Shown: positions 23,517 through 35,867 of the stretch, in pieces
How the letters are laid out: each line of letters starts with the position of its first letter
Numbering within the stretch: position 1 is the first letter of the stretch
Source of the DNA: Toxonevra muliebris
Lineage: Eukaryota; Arthropoda; Insecta; Diptera; Pallopteridae
Reading direction: 5' to 3'
NCBI GenBank assembly: GCA_963691655.1
Contig: OY829326.1
Span: 19,642,878-19,706,877 of the forward strand
DNA: 64,000 nucleotides
The notes under the pieces: generated by a model
The model's input: only the letters and a program-made list of their open reading frames with translations
Database searches by the model: none
What the model was told of the DNA's origin: nothing
Made by a program: the position numbers and the translations under genes

Positions 23517-26500
23517 CGGACGATAAGTCGGATAATAATCATTCTAAAATATCAAATAAACTTGTCATAACCGACTCTATTATCTTCTAGTTATGTGAAA
23601 ATATGAACAAAAACTTTTGCAGCTCGAAAATAAAATATGTTTCGTAAGCTAGTCCCTTTTTACAAGACCTTAAGATTTCCAACTGGGTGTATATATATAT
23701 GTATATATATATTATATTGACCGCAATCGCATTTCGTTTCCCATGGTGGTGAAACATTTTGCTGTGTTATCAATTCTTTCTGCCGTGCACTGACAAGCAT
23801 ACTAGCTAGAGAGGCGAGCAGCGATAGCGACAAACTGTGTGTGACCACTTTATTACTTACTACGTCAAATGAAATTATCATTTTCTTATTATTTAATAAT
23901 AATAAAGTAATATTTTAAAGTGGGCTATATTTAGTGGGTATAGAAACACAAATACACTGAAAAAAATTTAGAAAACCGAAAAATTTCAAGCCTGTTGGAT
24001 TGTGCTTAAAAATACTGTAAAAAAAGTTCAAGTCTCATGGAACGCAAGTCTCTCCTAACGTGAACGCAAAGCCTGTTCGGTAATACTTCCAGATATTATT
24101 CCATATTCAAAGCATTGTTAAAATTTATTAAAAACTAACAGATAGAGACTTCACGTTGACAACAAATTGTTTTAAATTTAAATGAATTAATAAATTGATG
24201 GAATAGAACTTTCCATTCGAACCATCATACAAAATTAATGTAATGTATGCTCTGCCGAATACGATCAACAACCAGCGAAACACACAAGATATGCGAAATC
24301 GAAAATTTTTACAATTTTAAAACTCAGAAAATTTAAATGGATCGGTTGTATGATGCAAAAAAAAAAAAAATCCAATCCAAGCCAGATTTCTTGTCTGGTG
24401 CTTGACTGTAATCCGCAAAAAAACAGAAAACACCGCCCTAGTACACCAGCAAAATCGTTGAGTTAACTAAAGCCATTGGAGAAAAATGGAACTCAATGGC
24501 GTGGGTGTATTTAGTCCCATTATACTCCGCTTAAAGTTAATTCGGAACTGATGATGAAAAAAACAATACTAAGAAATTAGCCTATGATTAGAAGAAAAAG
24601 ATGAAAAAGTTTCAGACTAAAATTGTATACACAGTTTTATAAGCAACCAAAATGAGAAATATTATTCCTGGAGACAACATGTTCAATTGTTCAATTCTTT
24701 TAGCTTTCTTCCTGGAATATTGCTGGAGAGAATAGTTTAAATAAGTTGAAAGGAAATATGCTTATAGTTTTTGGAATATTGTTTCACAAAATTTTAATTA
24801 TAATTGAATGGCTGATTGATTGTATTTTAAGTACTTAATAATTAATTATGACATACAATTGAATGCTTTGTTTATTTTACTAGAATACGCAGAATTATTT
24901 TATCTATAATTTAGAATACAATTAATCTTAGCCTAACATTAAAATTCAGAGATTATATTGTTCAGGCATTCATAGCTAAGTTAATCACTAATATTAACTA
25001 AAATTGTAAACCAACACATACCCTGTACCTTTTAAAATTCTAATTTAAATCATACTGACAAAACTGAAAAACAAAACAAACAAAAAAAAAAAACTACTAT
25101 GGAAACCTTTTGCACTTGAAATAGTCTATAAACAAAAAATTCTTTATCTGAATTGCTTTCAATTAACGTCATTGGAACGCCGAGAACGGCGTGACCACTC
25201 TAATAAACTATTCGCTATAGGCATGGCGTTGTTTGTATTTGTTTTTGTTATTGACCACCCACCCTTAGTATGTGAGGCTGGCCAATATTAGTAACAAGGC
25301 CAAATGTTTTTTTTTGCTGTTATCAATAATAGAAAATTTTTTGTTGGTACATTCAAAGTTTTCATTGAACATTATCAAGTAGGAATATTCATTTAATTTT
25401 TGTTTTTTTTTTTGTTTTTAGTTTTTTGCTATTTTTATTATTATTAGTTATTGTTGTGTTCTGAGTACTCGTCTGTCCATTTCGTTTTATTTACGTCACA
25501 TTATTAAAGCAATTAAGCACAATCTATATGAAATTGAAAAAAAAAAAAAAACAAAAACACAAACCTATTAACGTACGTAAATATTAAGCAATTTTTTTTA
25601 GTTAACTTTGTGTAAAAAGTAAACTGAGAGCACTTGTAAATATGTTTACCACAAGTACAATAGAAGTAGAAGTTTTCTTTTGTAATTTTGTATTTTGTTT
25701 AAATTTTATTGAATTGATAGTGCAACTAATAAAATTTTGTTATTGCTGCGTGCTGGTTTTTCTCATTTTTTTATTGGAATACGCGGGTGTTAATGGGAAA
25801 ATATGTTCATTGCTCATAATCACTTCATAAAATTATAGTTTCATTTAAGTATGAGCAGCCACTTTTATTTTTATGACTATGTTGAAAATTATGTAAGTGA
25901 AATTTTTGAAGTTTTTATTTTTTTACTATTCACTTGGGTTTTGTGTGATTTTTCGGTTTGTTTTTAATTTATTTTATTCAGTAAATTGAAAAAAAGGAAA
26001 AATATATTAAAATTAAGTATACTTTGCACATTGCCAGCTGCAGCAGCTAAAAAGCTAAATAGCATTTAATTTCATTCTTCATCAGCAACAACATCATGCT
26101 CATCAGCTTCTTGATCATAGTCAATTTCATTGTCGTCGTCAACATAATAATCACCGGCATCAGCATTATCAGCAACAGTATCTAGCAAAGCATAGTGTAC
26201 CTGCCTCAGCCTTTGAGGAGATATGATTGCTAGAGATTGGTAATTGTTGTTAATCAACTTTTAAGCTTGTATTGCAAGTGCATGTGATATCTGTGAATAC
26301 CAAGACATGGGAGTAGTTTCAGAATATTATTAATAGTTGAAGTTTAAGCATCAAAGCTGCGTATTCGAACTCATGGATACGGAAATATTTTTTGTTGTGT
26401 TAACTAGTTTTGTGATGGAAAATTGAAGCCTGAGAGTTCTATGTGGGAGTAGTCAGTATTATAAAATTATGTGCTGAAATAGACGAAGTCAGAATATTTC

Positions 26501-26984
26501 GTTGTAGTGAAGTTGAAACTTAAAAAACTAAATCATAATCAATTTCGAAGGTGTTAGACTTGCCAGAAAATTATTTTTAGAAACTTGGAAGTATTCTGCT
26601 CTAGAAGTTTTGGCCCTAAAGCAATCTAGTACGAAAAATATATTATGAGAGAGTGGATATCAAGCAAACTACGGTGGAAAAGTCGGAGTCAGAATATTCT
26701 ACATATAGTAGAGTCAGAAAATTTTGAGTAGGAGAAATCGGTATCTGAAAATTGGAACAAAAAATTTCTATGGCAGAAAAGTCAAAGTCAAAAAATTTTT
26801 ATATGAAATGAAGGGAGGAAGGGGAAGAGGGAGAAGTTTATATTAGAATCTGTAAAAAGTCATTATTAATTTATAAGATAAGCTATAAGATATTTAAAAA
26901 ATTATTGTTGCATAATATTTGTACTTCTAAGGAGCCATAAGAGAAAAAATTTAAAAAAAATGTAGCTGAAAATTTTTAAAAATC
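23517..26984. other. AT-rich non-coding DNA
   Basis: An AT dinucleotide tract lies near 23690-23715 and poly(A)/(T) runs are frequent. From 26400 to 26830, GTCAGAATATT-like words recur as a degenerate repeat. One short acidic open frame is listed separately. No other gene was recognised. Confidence 0.5.
26072..26257 (-). CDS. Short acidic open frame, possible terminal exon or repeat artefact
   Basis: A 61-codon frame ends in a very acidic tail (DDDNEIDYDQEADEHD, then DEE and stop). A splice-acceptor-like CTCTAG precedes ISPQRL, and ATTAAA follows the stop closely. No family is recognised. GAT/GAA-type repeats are common in this DNA and can produce such a composition by chance, so a real exon is only one possibility. 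Confidence 0.2.
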   Translation of the reverse strand: MINNNYQSLAIISPQRLRQVHYALLDTVADNADAGDYYVDDDNEIDYDQEADEHDVVADEE

Positions 26985-27180
26985 GGAATTAATTTTTCGA
27001 ATTTCGGGACTTTCGAGACCATTTTGAAACCTAAAGATATTATCTGATTTCAAAAATTGTTTTCCCTTTGTATTCATCGAGATGAGTAGAAACTTTTGTG
27101 CTCTATTATTTTCCGATTTGACGTCATTCTAGGATAATTATCGTGTAGTTTCTTTACGTGAACAGTTTTTTGAGTCACTG
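26985..27180 (-). mobile_element. Tc1-type end fragment, inverse copy of the 22.5-kb repeat
   Basis: The reverse complement matches 22570-22700 over about 130 bp, including TTTTTGAAATC, AATATCTT and CCGAAATT. It ends at GAGTCACTG (27180) followed by TA, a Tc1/mariner-like terminus. The other end was not found. Confidence 0.45.
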
Positions 27181-27182
27181 TA

Positions 27183-28354
27183 TAAAAATAGAAGTTAGTG
27201 ATTGTTTTTAAGAGTTAAAAATTTTCTTAGTGGGGCACTCTGTGTATAATTTTAATGTACGCCCATGAATTTCTTATACCACCCGCTCATTCTCCTTCTT
27301 ATGACTATGCCAGAGACACAAATAAAGTTTGCTGCTGCAACAAGTTTATTTCATTTAATTTTTAGTATTTTTTTTCCTTCACGTTTACTGATTTTTTCTT
27401 CGATTTGTAGTTAGTGCTGTTGTTGCTGTTGTTTTTATGCATTTTAATCTAACGATAATGCGCCAAAATAATGCAGCAGTCAAATTTAACGATGCTGCCT
27501 GCCCCTCATTGGCATATAATAGTAGTATACGAGTATGAGTATGTAAGTTGTTGTTGTTGTATTATAGTATGTTTATTTGTCTGACTGTCTGTTAGTTTGT
27601 CATGTTGTAAGATAGAAAAAAAAAACAATAACAACAACAAGCAAAAGTGCGTTAGCTGACTACTATTACTAACCAAAGCCAGAAAAAGGCAACCTGACAA
27701 ATAAGTTTCAAATATATGCAAGTGAAAAAATTATAAAAACAGTATATATATATAAAAAAAATTACATATATACATAGTTAATAGATATACTTAGTTCGAT
27801 GTGTTGTATAAATAACATTATAGCTTAAAATTGACTTTTTATGGCAATAAGCAAAATGCTTTTTAAAACAAACTTATGTGCATTTAGTCAACAAAAAATA
27901 AATAAAATATGAAATGTTTATCAACAACAAACAACACAGCCACAGCGCCATGGAGCACCACGCAAGCGCAAAGTCTTATTAGTATCCACACGCATACATA
28001 CAAATTTGGTACACATACATATGTACATACACATACGAATTTGTATAAAAACTCAAATTACGCATAATATTTTTACATGCAGCAGGTTAAGCTTTTACTA
28101 AATTGTTTAGGTAAAACCATGATAAAGGTAAGGTTCTTTTTTTTTTTTGAGGGGAGTTTAGTGAATAAATGGAAATTGAAGCAAAATTTTTCAAAGCATG
28201 TAACAGACCATGAAGTATACTTACCTTCAGTTTTTTATCTTAGCTGATTTTTAATTTAAAAATTGTTGACTTTAGTGAATTTTAGCTCGTCTCTTAAAAA
28301 CTCTTAAAAGATTTAAATAATTATAATATTAGTAAACAAATTATCATCAACCAA
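27183..28354. other. Host-like AT-rich DNA
   Basis: Simple CAA/TTG runs and catatgtatgta tracts. No gene was recognised. Confidence 0.5.
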
Positions 28355-29405
28355 TAGCATCGGTGTAACCACACAGCGGAGGTTAGTCCGATTACACAGT
28401 GCAACAAAAATGTTATGCGCGAAACTTTCCAACGGTTTTATAGTAATTTAGGATTGCTGATTACGACTGCGTACAGTTTTATAACAAGGATTATTTTTAT
28501 AATTTTTTACAAGGAACATTTTCTTCAAAAACAATATAATTGTTTTCTCAACGGTTTTTATTTTATCGCCTATTCATTGGAAAAGGGGGTTTAAACCCTC
28601 ATTTTCAAGAGGACGGGAAGGAGATGGAGGAAAAGCGTATAGCCAAAAATTGTTTATTGCTTTATGCTTACCAGCTTTGCTTCAGACTTCAAATTTCTTA
28701 ACAGACCACTGAAGACCCCATTTTTCCGGCTTCAGGCTCATATTGTGGGACAACTGGATGTGATGGAGAAAAACTTAGTACGCAGTCGTAATTAGCGACC
28801 CTAAATGACTATAAAACCGTTGGAAAATCTTGCGCATAACACAAAAGTTGAATTCTTGTTGCACTGTGTTATCAAATATGGGACTACAGTTTGGGGGCCA
28901 GCCCTTAGTAAGAACTACTACTAGAAAAAACTAGCCAGAATTCAAAGAACAGCTTGCGCTGGGGCAGCAGGGTCAATGAGATCATGTCCAATTGAAGCTC
29001 TAAACATGCTGATGAATCTAGTACCCATTGACATACTACATAAAATAACGCGATAAAAATAAGAAATGCTGGATGCTGGGCAAGTAAGATCTACGGTTAC
29101 GGCAACACTTAAGGAATTTACAGACTACCTTACAGACTAAACACCGAAATTCAACTGAAAGGATGACAAGTACCATAAACCATCCGACATAACTCTCTAC
29201 ACAGACGATTCTTAATAGGATTGCGGTGTGGGGCGGGTGTATACTCAGCAGATTTAAGTATATCGAAATCCATTCGCCTTTCAAACACAGCTAGGGTCTT
29301 CGAAGTAGAAGTTATGGCAATCAGAGAGGCGTATCCCATCCTAGATAGTTGTAAGAGGCAAGAAACCCAAATTATTCTCTGATAGCCAAGCAACAATCAG
29401 AGCTT
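28355..29405 (+). pseudogene. LINE ORF2 C-terminal RT/RNase H coding remnant
   Basis: Pieces are recognisable across shifting frames: SPIIKYG, split by the MITE, continuing TTVWGPALS, then ARIQRTACAG and CPIEALNML. Next is a degraded RNase H with DCGVGAGVYS, VFEVEVMAIREAY and FSDSQATIRA. Several stops and frameshifts occur, so it is inactive. Bases 28395-28868 are not part of the gene. Confidence 0.7.
28395..28868. mobile_element. MITE with long TIRs, TTA target duplication
   Basis: The ends are CACAGTGCAACAA (28395) and TTGTTGCACTGTG (to 28868). The TIRs extend about 80-90 bp each (28395-28474 and 28778-28868), sharing TTATGCGC, TTTCCAACGGTTTTATAGT and ACGACTGCGTAC. The right TIR has a 14-bp insertion. 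TTA flanks both sides (28392-28394, 28869-28871). Removing the element and one TTA restores a continuous LINE frame (SPIIKYGTTVWGP), which confirms both boundaries. Confidence 0.88.
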
Positions 29406-29815
29406 ATGACTAAGTCCAAACTAGTCTCAGAGGAAAATATGAGAATGCATCATACACCAACCAAACCCCTGATGGGATGGCATGCAGATATGCAAAATAA
29501 CCAAAAAATTCTGGCCCGTTTCAGTGCTGCAAGCACTGATAGCCTACTTATTAGAACCCAAACTGATGATGAACGGCCATCCCTTTCAACAATCATTGCC
29601 GCAACTGCATCGAAAGCAGTGAGGCTCTTGCAAAAAATTTTCGACAGTAGACTTCAATGAAGTTATCATGTTCTAAAATAAAGGATTTAACTCAGTTTGT
29701 AAATTCTTATCCGAAATGAACATCTTAAATACCAGGGTTTTGTGGTTCCAAAATGCTAATTGGACTGAAGCAGCTAGTGCTATGCACTCGGTCACCACCC
29801 TAACCTAACAGCAAG

Positions 29816-30408
29816 TTTGCAATGTTAGCTCCGCCAAAATAGATTAACATGCCCTTTTCTCCCTGAACCCCGAACAGAAAATTTTTTTTTTTTTTTATAA
29901 ACATGATATTTTTACTAAGAGGAAATGTCGTGTGAAATTCCAATAAAATCGTGGAAACTTTTATGGTATTCTCAAAAACTGAATAAGGAGAGGTTTACTT
30001 TGTAAAAGCCATCCGTTCTCTTCGATAAATATCTCAATCATTATGATCAGCTCCAAAAGTAATAGGTTTTTTAACGAACGAAAAGACCTAAACTTTTAGA
30101 TTCTTTCCCTCCCTTTTCTGTACTAAACTCTTGATCCCCTGGTGATTTACGATGTTAATTTAACTAAACCGAAGTTGTCTTTGACAATTAATGAGTTATC
30201 GATTTACCAGATCCTTTAAAATATTCTTTAGAAAGAGGACAAAGACGGAGAGTTACACACGAAATTAGGAAAAACTGACTGAATGAATTACATATGAATA
30301 TGTATTCTATGAATATGATAAAATTCCGACTTTTCAAATGTCTACAAATTTCAGATGTTGAAAGAGTTGCTTTTCAAAGCATCTCATAAAAGACATTTAT
30401 TTCCAAAA

Positions 30409-30449
<41 letters not shown>

Positions 30450-33400
30450 GCAATCGTTGATTACCGATTTCACAACTCTGAAAAGAGGCGTTGTGGTGTT
30501 GTGATGGCTTTAGCTTCATTAGAAAATTGAACAAAATCTGCTACCCATGCCAAGACTATTTGTCTGTTTGTCTATTTATCTGCGTATCTATCTCAAGTCT
30601 CAATTTGATATCAGACTATAATTTAGAATATATGTTTATTTATTTATTTTATAAGTATAGGTTTCAATAGCAGTAACACAAGTGCGGTAAGTGTATACGG
30701 GTGCATATGTCACAAAAAGCAAAATACCAGGAGTGAAAAATCGAATCGAATGCAGCTTTGGCAGCAGTAACAGCAACACTGCAGCTATAGCAATGAGACA
30801 AACAGTAACACAACTGATTACCATTTGATTTAGGCAAATTTGAATGGATTGTTGCAACAATTGCTTAAACTACACATACAAAAATTTGTTGTTGTTGTGC
30901 ACGGTACGCATGCGTGCATTTACAATTTCATTTGTACATACAAACACATACATATGTATTCATGTGTATATAAGTGTGTGTTTAAGTGGAAAATGTGCTC
31001 ATAATTTAAAGTTTGTTTCATTCATTCATTAATTTCACTGCTACTTGCTGCTTGTTGCTTCTGCGTTAACATTATAAAATGCTTACAGCTTTTCAATTAT
31101 TTAGTTTTTCCGCATGTATGTGTGTGTGCGTACATTTTTCATGCGATAAATTATTGCACGCTATATTGGATAAATTAGTTTGATAAATTGTGTTTTTTTT
31201 TAACTTTAGTTTTTTAATTGACAAATATAAACAGGCAATTATGGCTTAATTTTTAATAGAAATTCATGTTAGATGCTGCTAATTTTTTATTTTTTTGCTG
31301 CTTTTCTTATAATTTTTTTCTTGTCTTTTTTGTCTCTGGCACGCACCTGTCATTTTTGCTTGTTTGCTCCTTTGTTGTCAATTGCTTTTGTTGCTGATTG
31401 CTGCTGCCGTTCACACAAATTTGCATAAAAATTCCACTTGTTGTTTGCAGTAGTTGATAGAAATGAAGATTCATCTAAAGTAGCTAACTAACAGCCGTTC
31501 GATCACGAGCTGCTTAAGCTAAGCGTATAGTTTTTTGAGCTCATAAATTACAATATCTGTAAATTTGTTAGTCAGCCTATTAAAATTCCAATGATTTAAG
31601 CTTTCAAAACTTTGTATATATGTATTGATACTCGCATATGTTAATTTCCGAATTAAAATATCAACAAAAAGAAAATATCAAAATTTCCGTAAATCTTAAA
31701 AAATCTTAAAAATGAAATGAAATGAAAGAAACCAATCAAAGTTATACAAAAGTTAAACAAGAAACAAGTGGTCAAATGCCCAAATGGTCTGAAGTGGCAG
31801 ACGGCAACCTTACGACAGATGCGTGAACTCATTTGCTACTAAAAGTGTGATGAAAAAATATTAAAAAAAAAAGAGGAATTTTTGGTATTTTATTTATAGT
31901 TGATAACAAAACTAAGATAATAATGCACAGACAACAACATTCTTCTTTTAAACACAACAATTTATGATTAGTTAGCAACACTATTGTTATTGGCAGCTAT
32001 TGTGAGCAGTAGTAGCAGCAGTCGACAGTCAGCAGCCAGCGGCAGCAGATGACACAAAGACAGCAGCAATATTGATTGTATTGTTATTACTGCTGGCTGC
32101 TGATAGCTGCTTGCTGCTTATTTTAAAGCTTTTTAGGCTTACGTTTGCCGGTGCTTAAGCTTACTGGTGAAGCGTGCGTCTGATATTAGAGTTTATTTTT
32201 GGGAGTATATTGAAAAGAGATTTCGTTTCTTTTCTTGTTCACTTTTCAGCGACATTTTCAAATAATGTTTACATTGTTGCGTTGGTTCCACTCATTTTTT
32301 CTTTTTTTTTTTGTCAATATTGATAATAAATAACAGCAACAACAATAAGCAACTGCACCAAGAACAACAACTAAAACTGACAACAAATACAGACAGAAAA
32401 AATTTAAAAAAAAGCTGAGAAGGAAAATAAAGTAAAAGAAAATACGGATTAAGTCACTGTAGAAGTTGTTGCTGTGATCTTAGTTTTTGTTGTTGTAGCT
32501 GGTGTATATGGCTGTGTGTGTGTGTGTATAATTCTAAAAGTCTTTGATTTTTTGTAAGCAAATAAATAATAAAAAAAAAATTATAAAATGAACTGTGTAT
32601 AACAAGAAAGAAGCAGAAAAACTTGGCTCAAAAGTTAGACATCTTCTTTAGTAAATAGCTTGGCACATTGAATGACTACGATGACGACAACAACACCTCA
32701 TGCTGTTGCTGCTGCTACAGATGGCTGCTTTTCCCTACTCTCAGTTGTTGTTGTTTTATTTTTTGCTTTAGTTGTGATGCCTTCGTTGTCTCTTTTTTAT
32801 TCTTGTGGTTGTTGTAGTCTTTTAACACAAAAGTTTACCGCCACATCGAAAAGTGTCAACTCTAATTGCCAGGCGTTATTTCTTGTATTTGTATTTGTTT
32901 TTATATTTGCATTTTCAATTTTTTCGTTGTATGCACGAGTATTTGCTTTTTTCGTTAAAGATTTTATTCTCCCTCTCATTCTCGCACTCATTTTCTCTTC
33001 CTCATTTACACACATATATAGGCGCATTGATTGGTTTTTGTTGTTTTATCATCATTATTATTGTTGTTGATGATGTTGTTGTTTGCATACTTATCTACTT
33101 AGGTGCAACTTTACTTCTTGGCTATAGACGCCTTCACTTTTTTTAAAAATATATATCAGCAAATATCTAAAGTAAGTAATAGAAATGTGTTTAAACAATT
33201 TAAAACGATTTCCTTTATCTCAGAGTAAGTAAGGCTTCATTTGAATTTTTTACTCTTGAAGGGTAAAGTATCATGTCTAAGCGGTTTTAGGCAATTGAAT
33301 GGCACACATCGAAAGAAGAGCAGATCACAGTTGCACTTAGTATCATCCATGCGGATAAATTAATGGTCTTTACCTCCAGAAAAGAGTAATATAGGTGGGC

Positions 33401-34335
33401 ACGATGGTGTGCAACAAAGCTCTCATCTCCCTCTCTCTTTCTCTTCATCTCTCTGAGAATAAATCAATTTTATTACTGCTTTTTGAATATCAAGCGATAA
33501 ATCGATATTACTCCATTTAGGAACTCAATCCATCAGCGGAAATGGGTGACACTTTTGATCTCACTTATTTTTATACATTTATATCTCCGTACCTCAGAGT
33601 AAAATCGCATTAAGTCACAAAATGCAAATTTCACAAAATACAAACAGAATTTTTGTTTACTCCAGAAGCGAAGTGGACTTCATACTTTATAATATGCTAT
33701 TTTCGTCATTTTAAGTTCAATCGTCTTATATAGTAGACGACTGAATGGAAAGCGATATTTAAATTTAGGTGAGCCAAAAACCCGGAAAATTAAAATTTTG
33801 GCCTTTGGCTTTTACTCTAAACTACTGATATTCATATATCCGTATCACACGCATTTACAACTAAGCCAATCACACTCAATTCAATTCTACTTTTTGCACC
33901 TTCAATGCCTTACATTTGCAGTGAAAGTTTTTCATTCTCATATTGAGTGAAGTCAGCCATTTTCCATTTTCTCTGACTGAAAGGTGAGAAGTCCAAAGAA
34001 TATCACAGTGTTAATACCCTATATTTAAAAAAAATTTAAAATTAAAAATAAACTTAAGTGCATCAATATAATAATGCCCATTTAAACCAAACCAAACATA
34101 ACCACGCTTTCCACATTGAACAGTAGACTCTTTTACCTTAAACCACTGCTTTCCTCTTAACTAGCCTCTTTACCGCTAGAGCTCATCAAGTCTCTATACC
34201 TCATCCCATTACCCACAAATAACACTTGGCCTTCCTTCAAGATTCGACCGCCATATAATAATGTCAACTCAACTGCACTCCGGAGTTGAGTAAGTACTTA
34301 CCAACAATGTATGCTGGGTATATATGACATTTATG
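29816..34335. other. Host-like non-coding DNA
   Basis: CAG/CAA-rich blocks (31980-32120, 32680-32710), poly(T) runs and a TC-rich block (33420-33460). Open frames here (for example 32672-33070 +) are low-complexity hydrophobic translations of simple repeats. No gene was recognised. Confidence 0.5.
30413..30450. repeat. (AT)n microsatellite
   Basis: Alternating TATATA with interspersed CATA. Confidence 0.9.
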
Positions 34336-34337
34336 TA

Positions 34338-35865
34338 CACTTGTGGACATACAATTAAGTCATACACTAATGAGCAAAAGAATTTTAAGAAAAAATAAAG
34401 TCTCTATTGAAAAGAAACAAAACCAACGGTTAAATAAATAAATAACAGTTCAATATTTAAAATTATAAAAGAAATAAATAGTTATAATGTCAAATATGTA
34501 AAAATTTTCCAAATTATCGTATGTCTATTTGCGGTCATATAATTAAGTCATATGCTAAACAAAAATATTTAAAAATAATAAGTTTGATGATTTTTAATTT
34601 TGAACTGAAATTTTAGTACTTTGTGGAAACCATTTTTGCCTGATAATTTCTGTACATCTCTTCGACTAGTACCAGAGCATTGGGCAGCAGTGATTTGATT
34701 CTATTCCTCCTGGATAGCCATAAGGAAGACTTATTTGAAGGTTTTTGCGCTATCATGACCCTTTTTAAAACTTTGGGCTGGCCACTCGAGAATTTTTATC
34801 TTGTTTTCATTTAACCAAGACTTAACGACCCGATATGTGTGTTTCGAGTCGTTATCATGCTGAAAGATCTAACCTCGGAGAAGATGATTTTTAAGGATGC
34901 CTTTGTACTTTTCTTCAGTAATTCTGATATCGATTTAAGCAATTGGACTAACTCCAGATGAAGTGAAACACCACCAAACCATTACACAAGGGCCCTATGT
35001 TTTACAGTTTTTTTTAGTAAATTTTGGGTCCAGCTTAGTACTTGATGGGTACCTAACAAAGAGCCTTCCATCGATCCCAAATACATTTAAATTGGATTAA
35101 TCGCTCCAAACAATCGTTTTCCAAAAATGCTAGTACTAGAGGAGATATCTTTTAGCGAACTGAATACGATGCGCAATTTTTTTTTTTTTTTGACCGTTGG
35201 GTTTATGTCTATTAATTCGTCCTAATATTTTTTTTTCGTTTAATCGCTTGCGTATAGTTCTGGCTGATATTTTCAAATTATAATCTAAGTCCATTTGTGA
35301 TCTTAGTTTGATAAAAGTTAAGAAATCGTTCATTTTGCTGAGCCTAATCAAGTACCTATCTTCAGCTGGAGACGTTTTAGTTGTTTTTTTGCATTGCAAA
35401 TTGTGAAATGATTTGAATTTTTTGTAGTATCTTATCTCATTGACCACTTTCCACGTAAAAAAGCTAGCTCTTCCAGGACCATTGCTATAATCCCAAGGTT
35501 CTGGGAAGTTTTCCAAATAAGCTCCCTCTTCGAGGGAGTGGAACTCTTATTTTTGCCCATCTCAACCAAAATCAACAATTGTTCAACTAAAGTATACAGA
35601 AATGTGTAAATGATCAAGTTGATTGCCAAAGAGTATAAAATGACTTAATTATATGTCTACTTCTAATCTTACTCCTTCACACACAATTGTCGACTACGCG
35701 CTGAATACGTCACTCTTTTGTAATTGTTCTTAATATTTTTTAAGGGTACTAATGGTACCGCTAAATGACATTATACAAAATTCTTGGACTGCTACTTAAT
35801 GCAAAATATTTTTCAAACTCAACATAAAATATTGTTCTAGTGACTTAATTATGTGACCACAAGTG
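34338..35865 (-). mobile_element. Tc1-like transposon with IR/DR ends
   Basis: The ends CACTTGTGGACATACAATTA (from 34338) and TAATTATGTGACCACAAGTG (to 35865) are inverted and flanked by TA (34336-34337, 35866-35867), the Tc1/mariner target duplication. Inner copies of the end motif lie about 190-200 bp inside each end (near 34521-34556 and 35641-35662). This is the IR/DR layout of the Sleeping Beauty/Minos type. At 1,528 bp it is near full length; the transposase is on the minus strand and dead. Confidence 0.9.
34640..35560 (-). pseudogene. Tc1-like transposase (broken)
   Basis: The start MGKNKSSTPSKREL (ATG at 35558-35560) leads into the DNA-binding region, but a frameshift follows within about 40 codons. 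The next frame carries SPAEDRYLIRLS and ISARTIRKRLNE, the second helix-turn-helix region. Later frames show VWSD (first catalytic Asp) directly followed by a stop, and QHDNDSKHT (second Asp). The LEWPAQS motif is also present, but the downstream part with the third acidic residue is lost. Many stops and shifts make it inactive. Confidence 0.85.
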
Positions 35866-35867
35866 TA

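Larger units (their letters stand above)
28355..29815 (+). mobile_element. RNase H-type LINE remnant interrupted by a MITE
   Basis: It runs from the end of the RT region (28355) to a 3' end with CACTCGGTCACCACC and a CCTAACCTAAC tail near 29805. It is interrupted by the MITE at 28395-28868. The CCTAA-type tail and the RNase H domain fit the LOA/I group. Confidence 0.7.

Noticed and set aside
26085..26110. CTGATGAG on the minus strand as a further hammerhead
   Set aside because: No helix II pairing and no GAAA/GUC blocks follow; it lies in a GAT-type repeat.
32672..33146. 132- and 97-codon hydrophobic open frames
   Set aside because: Built from TTT/TTG/CTT-rich simple sequence; no recognisable membrane-protein family and no coding signal.
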